Notes: generated by a model not told the origin, from the letters alone. Positions 34,419 to 43,508 are shown, counted from the stretch's first letter. The stretch is DNA of 64,000 nucleotides from DASUPK01 sp963747425 (GCA_963747425.1 CAVVFJ010000016.1:1-64000), one strand, 5' to 3'. Numbers and translations are program-made.

Positions 34419-35417
34419 ATGAGACGGGTCGCCGCGCTGCTGGCGGCCGCCCTCCTCGGAGCCGCAGTCCCGGGCTGCGGAGGGGGCGGCGCTGAACCGG
34501 GCGCGCCGGAAGGCGCGACCCTTGTCCTCGACTTCCAGCCGAATGCGGTGCACTCCGGCATCTACGCCGCGCAGGCGAACGGCTACTTCAAGGACGCGGG
34601 GGTCGACCTCACCATCCAGGAGCCGTCCAGCTCCGCCGACAGCGCCAAGCTGCTCGAGGCCGGCCGCGCCGATTTCGCGGTGATGGACATCAACGACTTC
34701 GGCATCGCGCGAGAGCGCGGCCTCGACCTGGTCGCGATCGCAGCGATCGTGCAGCGCCCGCTCGCCTCGGTGATCGCCGGCGATCGCGACGAGATCCGCG
34801 CCCCAGCCGATCTCGCCGGCAAGACGATCGGCGTCACCGGCGTGCCCTCCGACGACGCGGTGCTCGACACGGTGCTGCGCTCCGGAGGCGTCGATCCCTC
34901 CTCCGTACACCGGGTGACCATCGGATTCAACGCGGTCGCAGACCTGGCGGCCGGGAAGGTCGACGCCGCGACAGCGTTCTGGAACGCGGAGGGCGTCCAG
35001 CTCGAGCAACAGGGCATCCCGATCCGGGAGTTCCGGGTGGACCAGTTCGGAGCCCCCCGCTACCCAGAGCTCGTGGTGGCTACGCCTAGGACGAAGGGAA
35101 AGTGCATCATCGCGCCACAGTTCACAGCCGGCCTGGAACATGGATACGAGCAGATGAACCGCGACCCGCGGGCTGCCCTTGATGATCTGCTCTCAGCCGT
35201 CCCGGGTCTCGACAAGAGCTCAGAGGAGGAACAACTCGACGCGCTGAACGCGGCTGCCGCGTTCTCCCGTCGGGACCCGAAACAGCTCGTTGGAATCGAA
35301 CCCGCCGCCGCTTCCGGTTGGGCGTCATGGGCGGCCGCCCACGGCGTGATCGATCCGGGAGCCGTGAGTCATGTGGTCGCCGGCTTCCACGATCCGCCAC
35401 TCTGTCCCTCCCGCTAA
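34419..35417 (+). CDS. NMT1/THI5-like ABC transporter substrate-binding lipoprotein
   Basis: 332 residues. Signal peptide with lipobox AAVPGC (Cys20), then the periplasmic-binding fold: LVLDFQPNAVHSGIYAAQ, AKLLEAGRADFAVMD, AGKTIGVTGVPSDDAVLDTV and DAATAFWNAEGVQLEQQG. This family binds pyrimidine precursors of thiamine, taurine-like sulfonates or similar small molecules. No permease or ATPase gene adjoins it. Stop overlaps the convergent gene by 3 bases. Confidence 0.82.
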   Translation: MRRVAALLAAALLGAAVPGCGGGGAEPGAPEGATLVLDFQPNAVHSGIYAAQANGYFKDAGVDLTIQEPSSSADSAKLLEAGRADFAVMDINDFGIARERGLDLVAIAAIVQRPLASVIAGDRDEIRAPADLAGKTIGVTGVPSDDAVLDTVLRSGGVDPSSVHRVTIGFNAVADLAAGKVDAATAFWNAEGVQLEQQGIPIREFRVDQFGAPRYPELVVATPRTKGKCIIAPQFTAGLEHGYEQMNRDPRAALDDLLSAVPGLDKSSEEEQLDALNAAAAFSRRDPKQLVGIEPAAASGWASWAAAHGVIDPGAVSHVVAGFHDPPLCPSR

Positions 35418-35731
35418 GTCAGCGCTCGGTCAACCAGCTCCGGCAGCTCCCTGACCATCCGGCTTCGCGGTACCGCCATGGCGAGGCCGGCCTCCTCGGC
35501 CCGCGCCTTGGTGTCGACGTCGGTGTGCTGGTAGAAGCCGATCACGGGCACGCCCAACTCGGCCAGTCGCTCGGGCGGCACCGCATCGAGGTCCGCGACC
35601 AGCAGGTCGATGCCATCGAGCTCGTCAGGCAGCTCGGAGTCCTGCTCCACTTCGTGACCGCTCGCCTCGAGGGAGGTCCGCACTCGGCTGGCGAGCATCA
35701 GGTCCCCCACCACGGAGGCGATCCGAGCCAT
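35414..35731 (-). CDS. Small receiver-like protein
   Basis: 105 residues from ATG 35731. IASVVGDLMLASRVRTSLEA, LLVADLDAV and VIGFYQHTDVD follow the alternating beta/alpha plan of a CheY-like receiver, with Asp in the third strand, but the acidic pair at the end of strand 1 is missing and the switch Thr/Lys positions are not clear. Likely a pseudo-receiver or unrelated flavodoxin-like fold. Divergent from the GGDEF-EAL protein at 35874, so a functional link is possible. Confidence 0.6.
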   Translation of the reverse strand: MARIASVVGDLMLASRVRTSLEASGHEVEQDSELPDELDGIDLLVADLDAVPPERLAELGVPVIGFYQHTDVDTKARAEEAGLAMAVPRSRMVRELPELVDRALT

Positions 35732-35873
35732 CAGCTCGAGGTGTCGGGATGCCGCGGAACCATGTGCCTGAGCAGGCCATTTGACCAAAAACAGGGGATA
35801 TAGGGACTGGACGTGCGTTCCGATACATGCGGTCGTGGGGCGAATCGCCCATCCCCGGAGCTCCCATCGAAGG

Positions 35874-37826
35874 GTGGTGCCTTGGGCTGCCACCGGTTTC
35901 TCCCTGCTCTGGGGCGCAATCCTCGGCCTGGCGATTTCCCGAGGCGATTCGGTGCTGGCGGCTTGCAGCGCCGTCGGGATGCTGCTTACCCTCGCCCTCG
36001 CCGCGCTGCTCTATAGGGAGCAAACGCAGCTGCGGGACCTGGCCGAGACCGACACACTGACCGGCCTGGTGAATCACCGGGGCTTTCAGCAGACCCTCCG
36101 CCGCGAGCTGCACAGGGCGGCGGCCCAACGCGAGTCGATGTCCCTGATCGCTTTCGACCTCGACGACTTCAAGGCGATCAACGAGCGCCACGGTCACCCC
36201 TTCGGGGACGGCGTGCTCGAGGGTGTCGGCGCACAGCTTCGTAAGTCCGTCCGCAAGGGCGACACCGCCGCCCGCACGGGCGGCGAGGAATTCGCGCTGA
36301 TCCTGCCGGGCACGGAAGCGGACGTCGCCCAGGAGATCGCCGAGCGCGTTCGAACCGCGGTGGAACGCCTCTCGCCCGCCGACTCGGAGCTGACCTGCTC
36401 GGCCGGCGTAGCCGTTTACCCGGTCGACGCCGACAGCGCCGGCGCCCTCCTCCAGCTCGCCGAGGGAGCTCTCTACTGGGCGAAGCGGTCGGGCAAGTCG
36501 AGGACACGCCGCTTCGATCCCGATCACGTCCGCCTCAGCGGCGACGCCCCTCAGCGCTCGGAGATCAAGCGCATCCTCTCGGAGGGTGCGATCGAGCCGG
36601 TCTTCCAGCCCGTGGCGTCGCTGACCACCGGTCGCCTGATCGGCTATGAGGCACTCGCCCGCTTTCCCGACGCGCCCGACAGGCCGCCCTCCACCTGGTT
36701 CGCGCAGGCCAATGCCTGCGGATTGGGACCCGAGCTGGAGGCCACCGCGATCCAGGCGGCGCTGGAGCCCATCGGCCGACCCCCGGGCACCCACCTCGCC
36801 GTCAACGTCAGCCCCTCGGCGCTGTCCACCGACGCGGTCAAGGGCGTCCTCCCCGATGACCTCTCCGATCTGATCGTCGAGCTGACCGAGCACGAGGTCT
36901 ATGTCGGAGACAGCCTGCTGGCGGATTCGCTCGCCAGCCTCCGCGAGCGGGGAGCGAGGATCGCAATCGACGATGCCGGGGCGGGATACGCCGGGCTCAA
37001 GCAGGTCATGTGGGTCCGCCCGGACATCGTCAAGCTGGACCTCGAGCTAACCCGCGCCATCCACTCCGACCCGATCCGCATGGCCCTGGTGGAATCGCTC
37101 GTCCGCTTCGCGCGCCGTGTGGGCGCGACGGTCTGCGCCGAGGGGATCGAAAGCCATGACGACATCGAGGTCCTCGCCAACCTCGACGTCCCGTGCGGAC
37201 AGGGCTACGCGATCGGCCGGCCGGCGCCTCCATGGAGCCCGGTCTCCCCACCCGCCGCGGCGACCTGCAGAGAGGCGCTCGCCAAGGCGCTCGTCTCGAG
37301 CCCCGGCGGTGAGACCCCGACGATCTCCGCCGGCGACCGGCGCCTGGAGCACCTCAGCGCCCGCCTCGCCAACGCCAGATCCAGGTCCGACCTCTATGCC
37401 GCCCTCGATCTGATCGCCGGCGAGCTCCATGCCGACAAGATCGCGCTCTCCCAGTGGCATCCCGACAGGTGCGCGGTGGAGACGCTCGCGGAGAGTGGGG
37501 AGCAGTCGGAGGAGGAGTTCTTCTCAGTCGAGGAGTACCCGATGACCGGCCGCGCACTCGAGCGCCAGGAGTCCGCGCAGGTGATGGTGGGCGACCCGCG
37601 GGCCGACCGCCACGAGGTCGAACTGATGTTCTCGCTCGGCTATCGCTCGGTGTTGATCGTTCCGGTGGTCCATCGCGGTGAGAGCCTCGGGATCGTCGAG
37701 GCGATGTGCAATGAGGAGCGATCCTGGACCCGCACCGAGATCAACCGCGCCCGGATCATCGCCAATCAGCTTGCCCCGGTGATCCAGTCCTTCTTCCGGG
37801 TCCCGGACCCGGAGCGGATCGTCTAG
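35874..37826 (+). CDS. GGDEF-EAL-GAF c-di-GMP protein
   Basis: 650 residues from GTG 35874 (TTG 35781 would add 31). One or two membrane helices (about 5-45), then GGDEF domain with catalytic GGEEF near 137 (RTGGEEFALILPG), EAL domain with GYEALARF near 258, NVSPSAL, LTEHEVY, IAIDDAGAGYAGLKQV and CAEGIES, and a C-terminal GAF domain (about 500-645, LFSLGYRSVLIVPVVHRGES). Both cyclase and phosphodiesterase motifs look largely intact, so the net direction is unknown; the EAL metal loop reads DDAGAGY instead of DDFGTGY. Confidence 0.9.
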   Translation: MVPWAATGFSLLWGAILGLAISRGDSVLAACSAVGMLLTLALAALLYREQTQLRDLAETDTLTGLVNHRGFQQTLRRELHRAAAQRESMSLIAFDLDDFKAINERHGHPFGDGVLEGVGAQLRKSVRKGDTAARTGGEEFALILPGTEADVAQEIAERVRTAVERLSPADSELTCSAGVAVYPVDADSAGALLQLAEGALYWAKRSGKSRTRRFDPDHVRLSGDAPQRSEIKRILSEGAIEPVFQPVASLTTGRLIGYEALARFPDAPDRPPSTWFAQANACGLGPELEATAIQAALEPIGRPPGTHLAVNVSPSALSTDAVKGVLPDDLSDLIVELTEHEVYVGDSLLADSLASLRERGARIAIDDAGAGYAGLKQVMWVRPDIVKLDLELTRAIHSDPIRMALVESLVRFARRVGATVCAEGIESHDDIEVLANLDVPCGQGYAIGRPAPPWSPVSPPAAATCREALAKALVSSPGGETPTISAGDRRLEHLSARLANARSRSDLYAALDLIAGELHADKIALSQWHPDRCAVETLAESGEQSEEEFFSVEEYPMTGRALERQESAQVMVGDPRADRHEVELMFSLGYRSVLIVPVVHRGESLGIVEAMCNEERSWTRTEINRARIIANQLAPVIQSFFRVPDPERIV

Positions 37827-37828
37827 CC

Positions 37829-38191
37829 CTAGAGGCTGCGCCGGCGCTGGAAGTCGCGCCGGATGCTGTCGGGCCGGCCCCACCACTGAACCACCTCCGC
37901 GCGACCCTCCTGCGCGTCGCGGACGCGAATCTCGCCCGCGATCCCCTCTCCGTCGAGCTTCGTGAGCGCTCCGCGCACCGTCTCGGCCGCGGCCGCGTGC
38001 CCGAAGCGGTGCGCGACGAGAATCCGCCAGTGCCAGTCGGCCCGCGAGTAGGGCTGAGCGTTGACCTGCGAGAGCATCACGGCGGCGTCGACATAGCGCG
38101 ACTCGTCGGCGATCCGCAGGTCAAGCTCGAGGTCCGTCCAGTCATCCGGGAGCGAGTCGACAACCGCCTCGAAGTCCGCCGCGAGAGCCAC
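37829..38191 (-). CDS. Hypothetical protein, 120 residues
   Basis: Family not recognised. Begins MALAADFEAVVDSLPDDWTD and contains a Trp/Arg-rich stretch YSRADWHWRILVAHRFGHAA and a C-terminal VVQWWGRPDSIRRDF. Soluble, acidic N-terminus, basic C-terminus. Codon usage matches neighbours, and it ends 2 bases from the convergent GGDEF-EAL stop, 9 bases downstream of the SRPBCC gene, so cotranscription with the latter is likely. Confidence 0.65.
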   Translation of the reverse strand: MALAADFEAVVDSLPDDWTDLELDLRIADESRYVDAAVMLSQVNAQPYSRADWHWRILVAHRFGHAAAAETVRGALTKLDGEGIAGEIRVRDAQEGRAEVVQWWGRPDSIRRDFQRRRSL

Positions 38192-38200
38192 GGCCGAAGC

Positions 38201-38692
38201 CTAGCTATTGCCGTCCGCAACTCCAGCCGGGGCGCCCCCGAAGCGCCGCCTGAGCCGGCGATGGCGGTGGCCGAATATCGCCCGGAACAGCGGGCGCATG
38301 GCGGCACCTGGCAGCGGCAACCGCGGCTCCCACGCGATCGCGTCGGTGACCACCGCACCCCCATCGACGGGCCGGATGGTGCGGATGTGCTCCCACCAGC
38401 GCTGCGAGAGCATCCTGGATCGCTCGACGAACCCACGGCCCTCATCGATCTCCTCGAGATTGATCTCGTCGTAGTCGATCGGGATCAGGCCGAGCAGGAG
38501 CACCCAGCTCCGGCCGATTGGCTTGCCGGTCTCGACGGAGTTCAGGTCGAAGTCGCCGCGGCCTGGAACGGTCATCCGGAGCCAGGGCCGCAGCTCGTCG
38601 TTCACGCCCTCGGCGGTGACGATCCAGCTCCAGATCTCCTCCGGGCGCGACTCCAGCCGTGAGGAGACCTCGATCCCCGCCCGCCTCTTCAT
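38201..38692 (-). CDS. SRPBCC/START-like protein
   Basis: 163 residues. IEVSSRLESRPEEIWSWIVTAEGVNDELRPWLRM is the usual strand-helix start of SRPBCC ligand-binding folds (positions 6-38), with a long C-terminal helix RPLFRAIFGHRHRRLRRRF. No enzymatic residues assigned. Basic His/Arg-rich C-terminus. Ends 14 bases after the mntH stop region on the same strand. Confidence 0.75.
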   Translation of the reverse strand: MKRRAGIEVSSRLESRPEEIWSWIVTAEGVNDELRPWLRMTVPGRGDFDLNSVETGKPIGRSWVLLLGLIPIDYDEINLEEIDEGRGFVERSRMLSQRWWEHIRTIRPVDGGAVVTDAIAWEPRLPLPGAAMRPLFRAIFGHRHRRLRRRFGGAPAGVADGNS

Positions 38693-38706
38693 CTGGCCAA
38701 TGGCAT

Positions 38707-40092
38707 CTAGCCGACGAAGACCTGCTCGAGCAGGAAGACGTTGAGGGCGATGATCAGACCGGAGAGGATGGACGTGACGACGGTGAGCCAGCCCGGATTG
38801 GCGAGCGAACCCATCAGGTCCCGCCGGCGGGTGAGCATGACCAGCGGGACGAGCGCGAACGGAATGCCGAAGCTCAGCACGACTTGGCTGCCGACGAGCG
38901 CATCGGTCGGGTCGAGGCCAACCGCCAGCACGATCAGCGCAGGCGCCAGCGTGATGGCCCGGCGCACGAAGATCGGAATCCGGCGACGGATGAATCCCTG
39001 CATCACGACCTGGCCGGCCATCGTCCCCACCGATGACGAGGCGTAGCCGGACGCGAGCAGTGCGATGCCGAAGATCGTCGCTGCGCCCGGCGAGACGACC
39101 TGCTTGAGACCGTCGAATGCGCCGTCGATCGTGTCGATCCCGGCCAGGCCGCTGCCGTGGAAAAGAGCGGCAGCCATGATCATCATCGCCAGGTTCACGG
39201 CACCCGCGAGCGACATCGCGATGACGACGTCGATGCGCTCGAAGCGCAGGATCTGGCGTTTCTCCCGCCCGTCCCGCCCCACGATCCGCCGCTGGGTCAG
39301 AGCGGAGTGCAGGTAGATGACGTGAGGCATGACGGTCGCGCCGATGATGCCCGTCGCGAGCAGGATGCTCTCCGTCCCCGCGAAGCCCGGCGTGAACAGA
39401 TGCGTGGCGACCTGACTCCCATCCGGATTGGATTCGAAGATCTCGAAGGCGAAGGCCGCCACGACGACGCCGACCATGCCGACGATCACCGCCTCGAGGC
39501 GACGGAAGCCCTTCTGCTGCATGCCGAGGATCGCGAACGCGCCCGCTCCCGCGAGCAGCCCCGCCGGGAACAGCGGGATCCCGAAGAGAAGGTTCAATCC
39601 AAGGGCGGCCCCAACGACCTCCGCGATATCGCAGGCGGCCGCCACGATCTCCGCCTGGATCCAGAGCCCGATCGAGGTGCGCCGCGAGAACGAGTCCCGG
39701 CAGGCCTCGGCGAGGTTCCTGCCGGTCGCGATCCCCAGCTTGGCCGATTGGGTCTGCACCACCATCGCGATCAGGTTGGCGCCGAGCACGACCCAGAGCA
39801 GCAGGTAGCCGAACTTCGCGCCACCCGCGATGTTGGTCGCGAAGTTGCCGGGGTCGATGTAGGCGACGGCCGCGATGAAGGCCGGGCCCAGGAAGGGCCA
39901 GACGCGCGGCAGACCCCGCGACTCCCCGTCCAGCGATCGCCGCGCCGCGCGCGCAACGGCCGCTTCCCCCGGCAGGACGTCCTCGACCCCGCCGAGTCCG
40001 TTTTCGGGCTCAGGCGGCGCCGAGAGCTCCCCGGGGACCGGCTCGGCGACGCCCACATCCTCCTCGGCGACCGGCAGCTCCGTCTCGCTCAT
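38707..40092 (-). CDS. mntH: NRAMP-family Mn/Fe transporter
   Basis: 461 residues, about eleven membrane segments after a 60-residue acidic cytoplasmic N-terminus. Metal-site motif in helix 1, AYIDPGNFATN, and MPHVIYLHSAL in helix 6 (the usual MPH metal motif). ASGYASSSVGTMAGQ is a further family block. ATG overlaps the TGA of the upstream DtxR-type regulator gene (ATGA), so regulator and transporter are coupled. Probably proton-driven Mn2+ or Fe2+ import. Confidence 0.93.
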   Translation of the reverse strand: MSETELPVAEEDVGVAEPVPGELSAPPEPENGLGGVEDVLPGEAAVARAARRSLDGESRGLPRVWPFLGPAFIAAVAYIDPGNFATNIAGGAKFGYLLLWVVLGANLIAMVVQTQSAKLGIATGRNLAEACRDSFSRRTSIGLWIQAEIVAAACDIAEVVGAALGLNLLFGIPLFPAGLLAGAGAFAILGMQQKGFRRLEAVIVGMVGVVVAAFAFEIFESNPDGSQVATHLFTPGFAGTESILLATGIIGATVMPHVIYLHSALTQRRIVGRDGREKRQILRFERIDVVIAMSLAGAVNLAMMIMAAALFHGSGLAGIDTIDGAFDGLKQVVSPGAATIFGIALLASGYASSSVGTMAGQVVMQGFIRRRIPIFVRRAITLAPALIVLAVGLDPTDALVGSQVVLSFGIPFALVPLVMLTRRRDLMGSLANPGWLTVVTSILSGLIIALNVFLLEQVFVG

Positions 40093-40796
40093 GCCCCCGC
40101 CACACCTTGACGGCGGACCCGCATGCTCCCCGTGAGCTCCGGCCCGAGTGGATGGGTGTGGCCTGCGATCTCGACCATCAGAGGCCCGCCGAAGGGCTCG
40201 TGGCCCTTGACCAGGAGTCGCGCGCCCGGCTGGATCGCGCGCTCGGCCAGGTATCGCAGCATCTCGGCGTCGCTGTCGGAGACGCGGGTGAAGATTGCCT
40301 CCTCGCCGGGATCAAGCTCCGTTAGCGGCACCGAGTCATCGGCGCTCAGCGCCAGATCTCGGTCCGGGATCGGATCGCCATGCGGATCGAGCGCGGGCTC
40401 GCCGAGCTTGTCGGCGATCAGCTCCTCGAGCTCCTCGGAGATGTGGTGCTCCAGCACCTCGGCCTCGGCGTGCACGCGATCCCACGGCATCCCGAGCTCC
40501 TCCGACAGGAAGAGCTCGATCAGCCTGTGGTGGCGAATCACCTCGAGGGCGATCCGCTCGCCTTCGGGGGTGAGACGGGCCCCGTGGTAGGGCGCGTACT
40601 CGACGACGCCCTCATCCGCCAGGCGCCGCAGCATCCCCGACGCCGAGGCCGGCGTGACCCCCAGGCGCTCCGCCACCGCCGTGGTGCCGACCGCGCTCCC
40701 CTCCCGCGACTGGAGCTCGTAGAGCGCCTTTGCGTAGTTCTCGGCGCCCTCGTTCGTGCGGCGCTTCGGATGGGCGTTGTGGGCCGGCACGGTCAT
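40089..40796 (-). CDS. DtxR/MntR-family metal-dependent repressor
   Basis: 235 residues. Winged helix at about 18-75 (AENYAKALYELQ, VAERLGVTPASASGMLRRLA), metal-binding dimerisation domain (HHRLIELFLSEELGMPWDRVHAEAEVLEH, in pieces of the usual HRLxExFL...W...HxxAexlEH pattern), and a C-terminal FeoA/SH3-like domain (about 150-225). Cotranscribed with mntH. A perfect 18-bp palindrome 31-48 bases upstream of its ATG is the probable autoregulatory operator. Confidence 0.9.
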   Translation of the reverse strand: MTVPAHNAHPKRRTNEGAENYAKALYELQSREGSAVGTTAVAERLGVTPASASGMLRRLADEGVVEYAPYHGARLTPEGERIALEVIRHHRLIELFLSEELGMPWDRVHAEAEVLEHHISEELEELIADKLGEPALDPHGDPIPDRDLALSADDSVPLTELDPGEEAIFTRVSDSDAEMLRYLAERAIQPGARLLVKGHEPFGGPLMVEIAGHTHPLGPELTGSMRVRRQGVAGA

Positions 40797-40826
40797 CCGC
40801 GGTATTGAAGCAGATCCAAACTCGGA

Positions 40827-40844
40827 AGTTAGTCATGACTAACT
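40827..40844. promoter_or_regulatory. Palindromic DtxR/MntR operator
   Basis: AGTTAGTCATGACTAACT is a perfect 18-bp palindrome, 31 bases upstream of the regulator ATG and 59 bases before ygfZ on the other strand. The TTAG/CTAA half-sites resemble DtxR-family boxes. It can control the dtxR-mntH operon and perhaps ygfZ. Confidence 0.8.
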
Positions 40845-40902
40845 CCAGCTCCCCGGTGTTCGGGGCGGAAGGCCGGCCCAGCCGGCGACCTACAATCGGC
40901 GA

Positions 40903-41871
40903 ATGGCCGAGGCGGCAACACAGATCGAGCTCGACGGCCAGTACCGCGCCCTCCGCGAGCAGGCCGGATTTCTGGTCAGGGAGCGCGCGGCGCTGCTCGT
41001 CAGCGGCCCGGACGCGGCCGAGTACCTGCAGAGCCAGCTGACCAACGACATCGAGGCGCTCGAGCCCGATCAGGGCTGCTACGCGGCGCTCCTCGACCGC
41101 AAGGGCCACCTCGTCGCAGACATGAGGGCCCTTCGCCTGAGCCACTCTCACGCGGATCAGATCTGGCTGGATACCGAGCCCGCCGCTTTCGAAGCCCTTC
41201 GCAAGCATCTCGAGACCTACAAGATCGGCCGCGAGGTGGAGGTCGCCGACGCGACTTCGGATTGGACGATCATCTCGCTGATCGGACCCGCATCCGCGGA
41301 GGCCGCCGGGAGCCCCCGGGTCTCGCCGGAACACGCGCAGCACTACTACGAGCGGGACGGGATCAGCGTCCTTGCCGTCGCCACCGATCGGGGCATCGAC
41401 CTGATCACCCGGCCCGACGCTGCCGAGACCCTCAGGGAGGGGCTGATCGCCGGCGGCGCCGAACCCGTCACCGACGCCGCGGCCGAGGTCATCCGGGTCG
41501 AGTCCGGCAGGCCGCGATTCGGCCTCGACATGGGACCGGAGTCCATGCCCGCCGAGGCGGGAATCGTGGAGCGCGCCGTTGACTTCGAGAAGGGCTGTTA
41601 CATCGGCCAGGAGCCGGTTGCGCGCCTGCACTACCGGGGCAAGCCCAACCGCACCCTGCGAGGCCTTCGCCTCAGCGCGCCCGCGGCCCTGGGCGATCCG
41701 ATCACTCACGGCGAGCGCGAGGTGGGCACGGTCGGCACCGCGTGCATCTCCCCCGCCCTCGGCCCGATCGCGCTCGCGATCGTCAGAAGGGAGGCGGCCG
41801 ACGGTGAGCAGGTCACGGTCGGCGGCGGCGGTGTCACGGCCGAGCTGGTGGAGCTCCCCTTCCCCACCTGA
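40903..41871 (+). CDS. ygfZ: Folate-binding Fe-S biogenesis protein YgfZ/GcvT-like
   Basis: 322 residues, aminomethyltransferase fold. Signature KGCYIGQEPVARLHYRG with the invariant Cys, preceded by VDFE; early block LVSGPDAAEYLQSQLTNDI. Members use tetrahydrofolate to assist Fe-S cluster assembly or repair. ATG 40903. Divergent from the metal regulator, whose operator lies in the shared gap, an appealing link between metal supply and Fe-S maintenance (inference). Confidence 0.88.
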   Translation: MAEAATQIELDGQYRALREQAGFLVRERAALLVSGPDAAEYLQSQLTNDIEALEPDQGCYAALLDRKGHLVADMRALRLSHSHADQIWLDTEPAAFEALRKHLETYKIGREVEVADATSDWTIISLIGPASAEAAGSPRVSPEHAQHYYERDGISVLAVATDRGIDLITRPDAAETLREGLIAGGAEPVTDAAAEVIRVESGRPRFGLDMGPESMPAEAGIVERAVDFEKGCYIGQEPVARLHYRGKPNRTLRGLRLSAPAALGDPITHGEREVGTVGTACISPALGPIALAIVRREAADGEQVTVGGGGVTAELVELPFPT

Positions 41872-41917
41872 ACCGCTGGAGCGGCATGTCCCTCAGTTCG
41901 GCTAGATTCCTCCGCGC

Positions 41918-42331
41918 ATGCTGTGGAGGAGGGGCAGAGCGCTGTTCTTGCCCGGAGCCGCCCTGGTGGCGGTGCTGGCGGTGGCAGGCTGCGGCCGCAA
42001 CGACTTCAAGAACGATCCAAGCCCGCCCGTCCCGGCCGAGGTGAGCGTGAAGATCGCCCCCGACGGCGTCGTCGTCTCGCCCAGGGAGTTCGGTGCCGGC
42101 CTGGTCAACTTCACCGCCGCGAATCTGACGAATCAGACCGGCAGCTTCGCGATCCACGGGCCGGTCGACGCCGACAGCGGTGAGTTCGGGCCGGGCGACA
42201 CCCAGACGCTCAAGGTCCAGGTGAAGAGCGGCAGCTACGAGGCCAGCACCGACGGAATCTCGGTGCGGCCGTTCAGCTTCACGGTCGGCCCCGAGCGCCC
42301 GTCCTCTCAGAACCAGCTGCTGCTGCCCTAG
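41918..42331 (+). CDS. Small lipoprotein
   Basis: 137 residues. Signal sequence with lipobox AVAGC (Cys25). Mature part is beta-rich (VSVKIAPDGVVVSPREFGAG, FTAANLTNQTGSFAIHGP) and ends near FSFTVGPERP. It looks like a cupredoxin- or immunoglobulin-like sandwich but lacks obvious copper ligands. No family assigned. Stop overlaps the convergent gene by 4 bases (CTAG). Confidence 0.7.
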   Translation: MLWRRGRALFLPGAALVAVLAVAGCGRNDFKNDPSPPVPAEVSVKIAPDGVVVSPREFGAGLVNFTAANLTNQTGSFAIHGPVDADSGEFGPGDTQTLKVQVKSGSYEASTDGISVRPFSFTVGPERPSSQNQLLLP

Positions 42332-43188
42332 CCGCCCACCGAGAAGCTGCCGTTCTTGATCGTCTGCTCGGGGTTGTCGTCGACCTGGATGCCGACCGTG
42401 ACACCGGAGGCAATCCTGGCTGTGCCCGTAATGGCCCCGGTGCCGCCCGCGAGGGCGAACTGGACCCCCCCGGCACTGGTCATGTTCACCTCTGACGTCG
42501 TGAAGAACCCACCACCGACATTGGGACCGACGATGTAGGACGCGCCATTCTCGCCGGCTCCGAGCACGATGCTCCAGGGCGAGTTGAAGGTGATATCCGT
42601 CTTCACACCCTGCCTCCCGCCCTCGACGTCGATCGCCATCGCGTGCTGGTCGCCACCGCCGGACGGGTCGATGAAGAGGTGGGCGTCGCCGAAGGTGGGC
42701 GGTGGATCGATGTGCTCGTCCGACGGCAGGCTCGAGGTGCCGCCGTTGACGTGAGTGGCCGTGTAGCTGACCGTTCCGCTTCCCTTGTCGTAGCTCGGAT
42801 CGGCGAGCTTGAAGACCGCCGTGTCCGAGTCGTCGGGCTCCTGGTCCAGGACGAGTGCCGCGTTGGGCGGGTCCTCGGCGAATCCGCGCTCCTCCCACCG
42901 GTCGACGAATCCCGCGAGCGGCTCGGTGCTGGCGCTGCGAACCGGCCTGTCGGTGAACACAGTGACGTCCGGTGCCGGCTGCTCGAGGGTCAGTCTGAAG
43001 ACGTCGCTCTTGCCGGGGATCGCCTGCAGGCTCCCGGTGTGGGTGTTCTGCGTGTACAGGTCCCCGCCGGTGGGTGGGGCCGCGCTCTGGCTGTCGCCGG
43101 ACGCGTTGTCGTCGCCGCCTCCACAACCGGAGGCGAGCGCGGAGAAAACCGTGATGACTGCCGCTATCCCAGCGGCATACCGGACCAT
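42328..43188 (-). CDS. Secreted lipoprotein of unknown function
   Basis: 286 residues. Signal sequence with lipobox SALASGC (Cys22) followed by a Gly/Asp/Ser-rich linker. Mature region is beta-rich: TLEQPAPDVTVFTDRPVR, GGGDQHAMAIDVEGG, NSPWSIVLGAGENGASYIVG, VGGGFFTTSEVNMTSAGG. No enzyme motif seen. Converges on the small lipoprotein gene with a CTAG overlap; the two could act in the same envelope process, which is speculative. Confidence 0.7.
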   Translation of the reverse strand: MVRYAAGIAAVITVFSALASGCGGGDDNASGDSQSAAPPTGGDLYTQNTHTGSLQAIPGKSDVFRLTLEQPAPDVTVFTDRPVRSASTEPLAGFVDRWEERGFAEDPPNAALVLDQEPDDSDTAVFKLADPSYDKGSGTVSYTATHVNGGTSSLPSDEHIDPPPTFGDAHLFIDPSGGGDQHAMAIDVEGGRQGVKTDITFNSPWSIVLGAGENGASYIVGPNVGGGFFTTSEVNMTSAGGVQFALAGGTGAITGTARIASGVTVGIQVDDNPEQTIKNGSFSVGG

Positions 43189-43223
43189 CGTGGCGTAGGT
43201 ATAACGCCCTCGAGGCGTCCTGG

Positions 43224-43493
43224 CTATCGCTGATTTTCGTGAGCCACGCGAGGCTCGCCGACGAGCCGCGGCAGCACGGCGGTGAGCATCAGCTCGAGCC
43301 GGGAGTAGCCCGACGCAGATCGCTCGGATCCAAGCGCCGTGGCGACGCGGTCCGGCTCAACTCGGTGTATGGCGGCTCTGCCACTCCAATCGATCGGTGG
43401 CACCGCATTCTCGGACGCTTCCATATTCGGTCTGTTAGTCATTTCGTCGGATGGAAGGCGATCCATGACCGGTGACCCTATCCGTGGACGCAA
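43224..43493 (-). CDS. Possible small hypothetical protein
   Basis: 89 codons if started at 43493; ATG 43436 would give a shorter form. No family motif. C-terminal SRLELMLTAVLPRLVGEPRV could form a helix. It is in the 320-base gap between two minus-strand genes and could equally be non-coding; I see no ribosome-binding site of note. Confidence 0.25.
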   Translation of the reverse strand: MRPRIGSPVMDRLPSDEMTNRPNMEASENAVPPIDWSGRAAIHRVEPDRVATALGSERSASGYSRLELMLTAVLPRLVGEPRVAHENQR

Positions 43494-43508
43494 TACCAGG
43501 TATGTCCA

